Of a stretch of 64,000 nt of DNA, positions 1 to 9,265 are shown piece by piece. Position numbers and translations under genes: made by a program. Source of the DNA: Meira nashicola. Its lineage: Eukaryota > Basidiomycota > Exobasidiomycetes > Exobasidiales > Brachybasidiaceae. Under the pieces are notes generated by a model. It did no database searches, was not told where the DNA came from, and was given only the letters and a program-made list of their open reading frames with translations. Every line of letters starts with the position of its first letter. Position 1 is the stretch's first letter. Location: positions 1 through 64,000 of the forward strand of contig BCJU01000010.1 of the NCBI GenBank assembly GCA_001600355.1, read 5' to 3'.

Positions 1-1483
1 GAAACGGCTGGACAGCCTCTTTACCTACGTTTCGGTATAAGTACTGAAGATAAGTAGCGATAAAACTCTCTTGCTCACGCGTTTCAATACTACCCGGTCT
101 TAACGTCCGCAGGTTCTCAATGGCTTGTGCCGCAGAGAAGGCGGGGNATTCTGTTCGCTTGTCTGAGAAACCACAAGCAAGTAAGTNACAGGCGGCAAAC
201 GTTCCCGCACGTCCTTTTCCGCCCCCACAATGTACCAATGCTGCTTTATAGGATGGTAAACGAAGTACAGAGTCAATAAATGTTTCAATCTGTGCAATGG
301 TGGGTGCCTTGTAGTTGGTCACGGGAAGGAATAGATTCTCGATGGATTTGGAGGAGAACCAATCTGTCGGTAGCGCTTCCTCCTCGGTCAATGTAACGAC
401 AAGACCAATACGGAGATCCACTAACGCTTGAATGTCTTCCTTATTTCGAGGCGTGCTCATCACAGCGAGACGGTACGGTACGAGCCAGCTGAAAAAGCGA
501 GGCATTTTATAGAAGATGAGAGCTGAACCCTCCATCTGGGCAAAGTGCAAGCGATGGCGTGAATGCTGAACACGTCGATCATCAAGAGAAGCAATATATA
601 CAGCTTCTTTTAGATCAGCACGCAGTCTTTCTGACGGCATGCCAATTTGTTCTAATAGCTTGGTATCGAGCGTAGATTTGCCTTTAGAGGATGACCATTC
701 TACATCCTCATCGTCAAAGAGTGCACCTAGCTCTTTGTGCTTCGCACACTTGATGAGACACCTGAGGCAGTATGCATAAATTCTTTTCTGCTTCTCGAGA
801 ATATTATTTGAAATGATAAGCTCACAGACGCTTTGGTAAAGCAGCATTGCCATCTTCCATCGACATTCGCGGGCGTGAAGATCACCCTGACGAACATACG
901 CTGGTACAAAGTCTATTCTTGCTATAAGACAATCAGTGACGAGCTGCCACGCAGAATCTATACGTTCAGCATGTAATAGATGCTTGAAGACCATATCAAA
1001 CGCCGAAGCTGATAAGTGGGCAGCGTAATGGCTGGCCAAAAAGTCAGCCATCGTGAAGTGACTGTCTTCCGTGAGTGACCTTGCTATTGTATCGAGGTCC
1101 TCATCGGTCAGCTCTCGAGGCTGAATCAAAGCAGAGATACTTTTATCAACACAATGGTTGTCAGACACACTNATAGTAATGTGGAAATCTTTGTCAGGTA
1201 GTCCCCGTTCTGTNCTGAGTGCTCTACCTTGTGGCCACCAGATAGNACGNAAATAGACTTCTCCTCGCTGACNTAACCCTAGGTCAACGATAGTGTGTTG
1301 AAGAGGCTCCTTCATTAAGTCTTTAATGTCATTCTTTGCCATCTTGCGTAGCTCGTATTTGGTGAATAGTGTGACATGGAACGGTGTGACTTGATGGGCC
1401 ACGGGAAAGTTGGAGGCTTCCGCTATGGCGTCAATCTCTGGCCCAAAAAGGCCAATAAATCCTCGCGATTGGAGGAGATGCAT
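1..1483 (-). CDS. 2H-phosphoesterase-like / dual-specificity phosphatase fusion, 3' end outside window
   Basis: An uninterrupted minus-strand frame runs from ATG 1483 off the left edge (494 codons, partial). Two HxT motifs, H36-V-T38 (FHVTL) and H101-I-T103 (FHITI), match the 2H phosphoesterase signature. A helical middle region follows. A cysteine-phosphatase domain near residues 310-494 has the P-loop HCGGGKGRAGT with Cys419 as nucleophile and an upstream LVVTLTEEE segment typical of dual-specificity phosphatases. Combining 2H and phosphatase modules is known in fungal 'Swiss Army Knife' RNA-repair-type proteins; that assignment rests on architecture and is inferred. A ligase or kinase module, if present, would lie outside the window. 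In-frame stops lie just upstream of the ATG, so an earlier exon is possible. Six or more single Ns fall inside. Confidence 0.75.
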   Translation of the reverse strand, partial: MHLLQSRGFIGLFGPEIDAIAEASNFPVAHQVTPFHVTLFTKYELRKMAKNDIKDLMKEPLQHTIVDLGLXQRGEVYXRXIWWPQGRALXTERGLPDKDFHITXSVSDNHCVDKSISALIQPRELTDEDLDTIARSLTEDSHFTMADFLASHYAAHLSASAFDMVFKHLLHAERIDSAWQLVTDCLIARIDFVPAYVRQGDLHARECRWKMAMLLYQSVCELIISNNILEKQKRIYAYCLRCLIKCAKHKELGALFDDEDVEWSSSKGKSTLDTKLLEQIGMPSERLRADLKEAVYIASLDDRRVQHSRHRLHFAQMEGSALIFYKMPRFFSWLVPYRLAVMSTPRNKEDIQALVDLRIGLVVTLTEEEALPTDWFSSKSIENLFLPVTNYKAPTIAQIETFIDSVLRLPSYKAALVHCGGGKGRAGTFAACXLLACGFSDKRTEXPAFSAAQAIENLRTLRPGSIETREQESFIATYLQYLYRNVGKEAVQPF

Positions 1484-3391
1484 GTTGTTAAAAATTTTGA
1501 TTCGTTTCTTTGAGTGGCAAGAGGGTAAATCCTTTCAATCCTTTCAATATTCGTCTTCAGAAGTATTCGCTATAGGTCAAGGCAATACCTATCTAATATC
1601 GGTGTGATAAATGGTGGAAAGTTGCGATGATCTCTTGTAATAGTTTTTTGGAATAAAGATGAAAGATCGTGTATAGATACGAGAAGAGGTGACATACATG
1701 ATGATTCCATTTCATACAGCATGAAGAAGAAGTCGTTTTATACATTCAAGCTCTCTACCGTAAACGTTAAGATGAGTACGAATATGCATGACTAGCCTGC
1801 TATAATCGCACGCAAAAATGGTGTTTGGCGAATGAACGCGCTTCATTGTCCTATAGTAGCTTTTAGCTTCGTGACTCATTAGGTGTTGTGTACCCGTTTG
1901 CCAGCATCTCCGTGGATGATCAAAGATTGAGCAGACAAATTTTGACGAATGTTTTTTGCGCGGAATCACAAGACCACGTCAAATGACCACTTCCTTGTCT
2001 TCTTTTTTCTTTCCAAAGAAAAATGTCTTTTGAGTATACTGTTCAATACAGGAATAGGGTCTGTTATTACAATATAGCGTAAAATTCTTGAGTGGCCTGG
2101 TTTCTGTGATCAATTCCAATGCATAATGGAAGAGAGAGAGAAAAGTAATAACATTAAGGCATACATATATACAGGGTCATTCCTGTATAAGAACGAATTT
2201 AACTTACAAGATAATTAATCTGAGAGAACTTTTACTATCAAATCAGTTTAAAATGAAGTACGTACAGCGTTAGAAGTTAATAATATATCTTTATAAACTT
2301 GTCAAGTACATAGATTTAAATGACGCGTAAAGTAGAAAGAAGGTAACTATAGAGAATTTAGATAATACTGCTGAAGGGGTGGCGAAATTACACCAAACAG
2401 CTCAAGATTTAGAGCATCTGTATAGAAAACATTACGAAGCTTATGTCGGACAGGCATTTGTGCGTATCATGAATTGTCAAGATGAGGAATCAATTTCACT
2501 CGACTGGTGAATAGTANATTTTCTTTNAGCCCTTGCCAAACAAAAATCTNAATGACGGTTGAAATATCANNGAATGGTACGGTCATTATCCTCTTAATCG
2601 GCATCGCTTACGATATCTAAAACNAATCATTTATCGTTTACAATTCAGGTATTTANACTCATGTCTCGTAAATACAACAAGGCCCACGACACCAACTTTT
2701 ACGTCTCAACTCNGATTGCACCTGCCCCAAGGCCCCGGTCTACGATTTCAAAATCTTTATTGGAAAAACTTTCTTTGCCTTTGCGAGACTTTTGCGATCA
2801 TTCCTTGGGAAAGATTCTGTTTTCCGTCAGCGCATTAGATCATCTGCGAAACGGACTCAACTTCTTTATGGCTTTTAGATGTGCCTGCAATCGCATCGCG
2901 CTAAAGTTGTGTCGTATTTCCCAAAGGATGAACGTGACGATTAAAAAAAGGCAAGTCACATTCATTAGACGCAAGTAAGAAATACAGAAGGACGATCTTG
3001 CAAAGTCAAGGAGCAAAAAGGAAGCGAACAGATTGTTCTGTCACATACATCCAACCGTCATGTAGTGAATTTGCTAAGTAGAGTGTGACTTCGTATACGA
3101 TAGGGGCATGGATGATCTCAAAAACCATTGATTCGTACCTGCAGACACCGTGTNTTTGTATACCAGAATAATCACCCTTCTTTAGCAACTACTAGACCAC
3201 CCCTGTGAGAACAAATGAAAAAACCCAATAGCTTTCAGGCATTGCTCCTTTCGCGCTCGCGCTCACTGAATCAAAGGACGATTTTGGTTTTGGCACTTGA
3301 TGGGCTTTATGAAAGCTTAAGAGATAAAGTATCAACGTTCCTCTACGGGATATGATATTCGTCCCTCTCCATTCACAGCAATATCGTCAAA
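1484..3391. other. Intergenic stretch with one coding-like fragment
   Basis: No complete gene is seen. On the plus strand at about 2350-2510 a frame reads like protein (ends in SISLDW and a stop) but has no start. At 2661-2978 a 105-codon ORF begins inside a 43 bp sequence that recurs at 21801. I do not recognise either protein and treat both as possible remnants. Confidence 0.35.
2664..2706 (+). repeat. 43 bp dispersed repeat, copy 1
   Basis: This 43 bp segment starts TCTCGTAAATACAACAAGGC and ends TACGTCT. It matches 21801-21843 at 42 of 43 positions. The flanks differ, apart from a few bases on the left. Here it opens an ORF (SRKYNKAHDTNFYVS in frame); at the other copy it overlaps the 3' end of a minus-strand ORF. 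Confidence 0.8.
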
Positions 3392-3523
3392 ATGCAATTC
3401 TCACGAATCGCTTTATTGTTAATTGTCTTTGCAAGTAGTTCAGTCTTGTCTCACGATTTAAAAGAACGTCAGATTGTTCCCCTTATGAAGAATGTCCAGA
3501 ATATACAGGACCATCCAGGATAG
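3392..3523 (+). CDS. Possible tiny secreted peptide or truncated secreted protein
   Basis: The 43-codon ORF starts with a convincing signal peptide: a basic n-region (MQFSR), a hydrophobic core (IALLLIVFASSSVLS) and then a polar tail ending NIQDHPG. It is short for a functional secreted protein and could be the first exon or the remnant of a longer gene. No family is recognised. Confidence 0.35.
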   Translation: MQFSRIALLLIVFASSSVLSHDLKERQIVPLMKNVQNIQDHPG

Positions 3524-3884
3524 ACAGGACAGTGCTCAGATACCGATGAGTATACCCAAACTGCTATAAGATGAATAAAACAATAAGATAGAGTTGTTTC
3601 CCGCCTTTCACAGACTTTGGTGAAAATCGCACCTTGTTATTCAAAATATCAAATTTGCGTTTCATATCCTGATAAGTATTAATTAGAGCACTAACTATAC
3701 TATCTCACCTTCTTCTCAGACCAAAATTGCCCTGCACGTGGATATATATGCTCAAATATGTAAAACTTGACAAGCAGGCATACCGACCTAAGTAAGTAGA
3801 ATATACAATGGAATTTTACAGTTTACACGTATTAAGCGTTGTCTATGCTTTCCTTGACTCTGTTAAAGTGTGTTTATGTTTTGT

Positions 3885-5208
3885 TTACGTCTCTTTATCT
3901 TCATCGTTTCCCGGCCATAGAATTTGACCAAGCCAAACGGCTCGAATATGCATGAAAGTGATATAAATGAATATCGTAGCCAAGCAAATTGTTCCAGGTG
4001 AACCTACCCATTTTATTGCCGAACTTTTCAAACCTTCTTCAATCCTAATCGTGGCAATCACTAAGCCAACGTTTGGGAAAATGGCTGCATACCAAGATAA
4101 GTGAAAAGACATTTTTTTGATTCCTAACAAAATTCCAAAAAATGCAATCACAAAAAGCCAAAAAGCGAAAACCCATAAAAAGATTGCGAATCCTAAACCA
4201 ATTCGTTTGAGGATGTCTGCTGCAAATAGATTGGCTTGAAAGTAGGGGTTACTTTTTGGTATTGAATTGGACATCGTAAGCAATGCTAAAGGAGTAAATG
4301 ATGGAGGTCCAGCAGCAACAAGCATTCCTGGATATAATAAATTGATAAGTCAGTAAGAAGATAGTTTGACAATATAAATAAAGAAAAGAACCTACCGGGA
4401 CGCATATTTGGCAATGCCAGGCCAAATTGCAATAGTCGGGTCATAAATACACCATACAATGGCGTTGTAGCCCAAAAACCAAGAACTTGAAAAGCCAAGC
4501 CAGCCACTATAATGTTCAATGCTCTTGTTGGCGTTTGGGTTTGACAAATTGGTCCAGCAATCGTGCCACAGCAATCGTGCCAACAAGAATTGAAGGAAAG
4601 ACTGGTAAAACCAAGTTGGTAACATACTTTCCATCAAAAGTCGTTTAGCTGTAAATAAATGTAAATATTGAACAATGGAAAGCGTAAAAGCCATGAAAGT
4701 ATAAATCTAAAAAATTACTTGTAAAACAATCCTTAACCAATCAACAGTTGATGGTACTTCATAAATTTGGGTACACCTTATTATCGTTGCAATTTTAAGT
4801 AAAGAAGTTGGTATAAACAAACTTTCACCTGGATTTTTGATCGATCTTGTAAATAAGTCTCTACAACGTAAAAACGTTGAAGAAGCAGTAAAGTGATCAT
4901 AAAGCTTAAATCCAAATTCCAAATAAAAACAACCTTGCCAATCGTACGTAATTCTTTAAATTGATATGGCTGTATACCAAGAAGTGGTGCAAACCACCAG
5001 TGCTCATTGGAACAACAAACCAAGCCCAAGTGAAATGCATCAAACGTTCTTCTGATGTTACTTTTTCATGATTTCCTCCTATTTTTTCTTCCTCTAAACT
5101 AATTTTTTGATCAGCTCGCGATGAAATTTGATTTTCAGCTTGCATTTTGCTATGAAATTGGTTTGGTTTGTGATCATGGTGGAAGAAAAAGTCTAGCAAA
5201 ATAATCAT
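3885..5208 (-). pseudogene. Decayed TDT-family transporter (malate / sulfite exporter type)
   Basis: The pieces together spell a member of the tellurite-resistance/dicarboxylate (TDT) family of ten-helix exporters, such as Mae1 or Ssu1. Landmarks in order are a WFVVPMSTGG start, GIQPYQF, NPGESLFIPT, LVGTIAVARLLDQ, and RPGML..GPPSFTPLA across a normal 69 bp intron (4328-4396). The last exon (3885-4327) is intact. The upstream part needs frame changes near 4989, 4872, 4610 and 4518, each explained by loss of one base, often in a homopolymer, and it has an in-frame TAG at 4707-4709. That load of lesions indicates a pseudogene; sequencing indels are the alternative, because this region also holds Ns. 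Confidence 0.75.
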
Positions 5209-5566
5209 TTACTACATAAGAACAGGTTGTTCCTTCTATAAATCTCTTATTAGCATATATCGTTCATAAATTACATCTTAGGGGATACAGTGGCCATGTT
5301 GAACTTTGACAAACCAAAAAAAAAACTTGAACAAAGAAAGATATTATACTGACGAACGTGTCATAGATAACATGAAGCGCTAGCCAAAGTCTTGACAAAA
5401 GGTAGATCCTAAATAATAATTTATTGAGTTCGAGATCAAAACGTCTCACTTTTGCTAACTTTTTGAATCTTGTGTATTCTTATTATTTAGTATCGATCTC
5501 CTTAACGACCTTCTCACAGAATTATCACTTCTTTCAATTATAGCAAACGCCAGCAAAAGTGGTTCA

Positions 5567-6045
5567 ATGAAAACGCATGCACAAATCGATCATACCTTTG
5601 ATCCGTCCCTCATTTTAAGTGCTGCCGTACGTACAAAAGTATTACCTGCCAAGTGAACACTGGAACAATAGATCAAATATGGCTTCCTATGGGACTTTTG
5701 CAATCTATCGATATTTTAAAAACAACTTTTAGACCTATACATAAGCAAGGCATTGGTCAAGCGAGTATTTGATGAATGTTTTAGGGTTGCAGTAAGGGAT
5801 TGCCATTTGTAACTTGCTTGGATATTGACAACCCTGAATTAAGTTTTCCTTACTCGCAGAATCGGAGGTGCAGAAGGATACGAAGTACAACGTCANCTAG
5901 AATACNTTANAGTACAAGCAACGTATTCTNTTTCTTTAGGAGGGGAAACTATTTNGAATATAACTTTTGCTACATATATTTTCGATGATATTTAAGATCC
6001 TTGGGCAGTCTTTGATCTTCTCAAACAACTTCTATTNAGAATATT
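5567..6045 (+). pseudogene. Degraded coding region, family not recognised
   Basis: Several frames here read like protein in short runs: a short segment from ATG 5567, a segment around 5656-5772, and a segment ending GGETI..NITFATYIFDDI near 5858-5993 that continues past a stop as DPWAVFDLLKQLL. A plausible intron (GTAACT to CGCAG, about 5808-5858) lies before the last piece. The frames are broken by stops and the area has several Ns. I cannot name the family. Confidence 0.35.
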
Positions 6046-6943
6046 TTACGAAAACTTACGCCAAATGATATAGCTATTTGAAAGTCTTCAAACTTGAATC
6101 AGCTGATCTGTAGTTTTTCAACAACTATTAATGATACTATGTGTGCACAAGCAGGCTATCGTGGTTCGTCAGAAACAGCGACCATAACANCTCTTGCAAT
6201 ACTTTCATCAAGTTCCACTACACTAACGNCTGTATCTACGATCGGATCTGTTTCGCCTCACACTCCCACCATCGATATGACCAGCTCGCCTGTAGCCACT
6301 ACATGCAAAATGTGAGGTACCAATCTATACACTAGCGGTATGTTTTATCTGCTACTCTCTCACCGGTACACTAAATCCTAATTCAGCATTTACCTTAGAA
6401 GCGCTGTACAGTAANATAGCACATTCTTTACCCCTTTTACTGTTTTCTTTTTTGCATGACTAAAAGTATAGAATGGTGGGAAACTAGATGTTTTGTATGT
6501 CAGATTTTGCCGACTGTGACAGTCGAAATTGATTAAAGTTCAGAGAATCTGGCCGGAAATGCATTCTTATCGAGCGGCGTTTAAGCAGGGGGCTCTTAAG
6601 ATTTTAGTTTCATCCATTCATTCGGATAAAGCGAAAAAGATTTTTGATCACGCTACATGAGCGACCCACAAAGTTTGATCTCGATCATGCAGCAAACTTA
6701 AAAAAAAAGGCTCAACTGCCATTCATGAATTAGCGCGCCAAAGCAGTATTCCGCGATGCGGGTAATCGAAAGACCTCACGCCACAAAGAGGGAGCCGAAA
6801 AAATAATAGACAAAGTTTAGCTCGAATACTGCAGTGTTTAGCGTGAAAAAGATTCTGCAGGATCCGATCAAAGTTCCGTGTACCTGTTGGCCCTGTATTT
6901 GACCGAACATGAAAATATAGATCGATCAATGGGAACAAACGGC

Positions 6944-7014
6944 GTTTTCACTTTACCTTTATATCCGAAAAGAAAGTAGGTTTTCACTTTACCTTTATAT
7001 CCGAAAAGAAGTAG
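6944..7014. repeat. Two-copy tandem repeat, unit about 36 bp
   Basis: The unit begins GTTTTCACTTTACC and ends AAAGTAG. Copy 1 (6944-6979) is 36 bp and copy 2 (6980-7014) is 35 bp, differing by a single A in a run of As. The copies abut exactly. Confidence 0.85.
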
Positions 7015-7646
7015 AAATCCGTTTTTTCGGCTGCTTAGAGTAGTAACTTTTTTTCCTAAAGAAACATCAATTGTTCCCAAGTAAATTTCTATTCTGCTTT
7101 TGTCGCCTTTACATTTTCACATCGATCTCCGTCCCACTGCATTCACCGGNTTAAGCAATTGAAAAATTGATCTTTGAAAGAGCTCTGCGTAGGTATCGTG
7201 TCTAAACCTCCTCTGATTTTACGAAATGTTTTCTTCTTTGCTCTCAAAGTTGGTAGAAAAGAAAAAGGAAATGGAAAACCTTCGAATAGGGAACAAAAAG
7301 AAAANTGGAGGTCTGTCTGGCTTTTAGCTTGCAAACGTTNCACAAAGTAGGTTTGCTTGATATTCTCAAAATATTNCNATTTAAATCACTGGTAGAACTC
7401 TATGATTACCCATTCTCCTCGTTTTTTATCCTTAGTCATCACTGATTGATTTGTTTTATTTATAGTGCTAAAGCCAAGGAAATAAATTAAATTGTATTTG
7501 ATCGTCAAATTCCTTTTCATTCATCATCATCTCAAAAACTTTTGCTTTAACTTCAACAAAAACAAATAAAATTTGACAGGTTCCATTTGAGAGATTTACA
7601 AGATATTGGCAAAGCTCTCCTGATATTTTTTTTTTTTTTTGCAAAT

Positions 7647-8831
7647 ATGGCTCAAATTTCTTCCTTTGATGCTCCTGTAAAAGCGTCTTCAAATGATCTA
7701 ATTGATTCAACAGTCGGTATTGATCCAGCTTTATTGGAATTTCCTTATGAAAACCTGATTAATGTTCCACAATATAATCTTTTTACCCAATTTAGTACTA
7801 TAAACAATTTCACAAACAATTGGAAAATGGATAACAAATTCCAACACTTCAACACTTTTAATAACGTTCAAAATATAAGTCAAAATAAAATCGGCAACCA
7901 TTTACCAAAATCATCACATACTATGCGACTTTGGCAACGCAGAATGAATTCACAAAAAGGAAAAGAGAAAGAATTTGAAGCATTACAAGATCCCCATTCG
8001 GAAATCGATAATTCCATCCAAAAAGGGGACTCTTTTACTTCTTATACTCCAATAGATCCATCACACACATTGGTTGCTTCAGATTTTCAGATGAAGGATG
8101 TTGGCCATCATAACACCTCGAGCTCTCCCGCTGAGTTTCAACATAAGCAGTCATTATATGGCGATAATATCTCATCTAGTTCAAACAAATCTTGTTCCCC
8201 TACTTCGATGTTCAACGGAGATGAGTCGCAATTGCAAATTCTTCAAGAAAGTGTTTCACGCAAATCGGGTACAACATATATAGACCAATTTATCAAAAAC
8301 CTGTTGTCACAAACGCAATCGCAAGATGCCAGCACTACCGATCCATTACAATCATTTATAAACTTTACTTCTGCATCTCACAAACAACAAGGTCCCTCCT
8401 CAAACTCGTCTATCGATACAAAGAAGAAAAGAATGGATACACTTTTACATGAATCAAAGGATATATATTTGCAAAAATCATCGGAACCATCTCCAAAATC
8501 GCCATCATCTTTACAAGCACGTGGTAAAGGTGTGATTGGTAAAATGATCGTACCCTTTGTGTCTGGCGAAACAATTGATGGAGTGAATATATGGAAAGAG
8601 GAAGGAGTACATTTACGTCATGTTTGCCCTCATGCAGGTTGCGGAAAGCACTTTAGCACCAGTGGTCATGCACGCAGGCATAGTCGAATTCATGATCGTT
8701 TACACCCTTTCAGATGTCCACATAAAGGTTGTTATTCGACTTTCACCCGACGCGATAATTGCACGCAACATCAGAGGGCAAAACATAAAGCTGTATTATT
8801 AGCTCATCGTATCAAAGACGTTGAATTGTAA
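7647..8831 (+). CDS. C2H2 zinc-finger transcription factor, Nrg1-like finger pair
   Basis: 394 codons, intronless. I start at ATG 7647 (MAQISSFDAP) rather than the in-frame ATG 7587, because the stretch between them translates an 18-base T run and looks like a leader. The N-terminal ~320 residues are low-complexity and rich in Ser, Asn and Gln. Near the C-terminus lie two fingers: CPHAGC with STSGHARRHSRIH, then CPHKGC with TRRDNCTQHQRAKH. The STSGH..RH.RIH and DNC.QH.R words resemble the Nrg1/Usv1 group of fungal regulators that control carbon and stress genes. Nuclear DNA-binding role; targets unknown. Confidence 0.85.
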   Translation: MAQISSFDAPVKASSNDLIDSTVGIDPALLEFPYENLINVPQYNLFTQFSTINNFTNNWKMDNKFQHFNTFNNVQNISQNKIGNHLPKSSHTMRLWQRRMNSQKGKEKEFEALQDPHSEIDNSIQKGDSFTSYTPIDPSHTLVASDFQMKDVGHHNTSSSPAEFQHKQSLYGDNISSSSNKSCSPTSMFNGDESQLQILQESVSRKSGTTYIDQFIKNLLSQTQSQDASTTDPLQSFINFTSASHKQQGPSSNSSIDTKKKRMDTLLHESKDIYLQKSSEPSPKSPSSLQARGKGVIGKMIVPFVSGETIDGVNIWKEEGVHLRHVCPHAGCGKHFSTSGHARRHSRIHDRLHPFRCPHKGCYSTFTRRDNCTQHQRAKHKAVLLAHRIKDVEL

Positions 8832-9265
8832 GGACAAATCTGGCAGGCTTTACCTTTTATATTTTTTATATTTTTTTTTTTTTTTCAATTACACTTATCT
8901 TTTTCATCTTATTGATGGCAACTGTAGTTCTCTACGCAATTTCTTATTGCACTTGTTATGCCGAGAAGCAGTCATTGTATTTATTCATTTTTTGGCGGTT
9001 CTCACATTGATTTGCAATGTGTACTTCTATAAAATGTTTTTGTACTATACACGAGAATTTCCTTGTCTTTGTATAACTACTTCTCCTAAATCTGAACACG
9101 ATCTCGTTATATTATCTGAATAAATCTATTTAGCAAATTTATCATGATGAAGTGTAATCTACAAAGATTTTGAAGCTTAAAGCCAAAAAAAAGCAATTAG
9201 GATACAATACTGGATATTTTTTTTATGAAACTACAGTCATTCCTGTGGCTCGTTCCTGTTGCTAC
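8832..9265. other. Convergent 3' intergenic region
   Basis: This is the shared downstream region of the plus-strand zinc-finger gene and the minus-strand PAS-GATA gene. It is AT-rich with T runs, as expected for 3' UTRs and polyadenylation signals. No further gene is seen. Confidence 0.5.

Larger units (their letters stand above)
5209..7646. other. Gene-poor stretch between transporter pseudogene and zinc-finger gene
   Basis: Apart from the degraded segment at 5567-6045 and the tandem repeat at 6944-7014, I see no supported gene. Small ORFs at 6094-6335 and 6723-7343 lack recognisable domains or consistent codon character. Confidence 0.5.

Noticed and set aside
7587..7646. Upstream start for the C2H2 gene
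   Set aside because: It would translate a poly-T run into five Phe; the ATG at 7647 is more likely.
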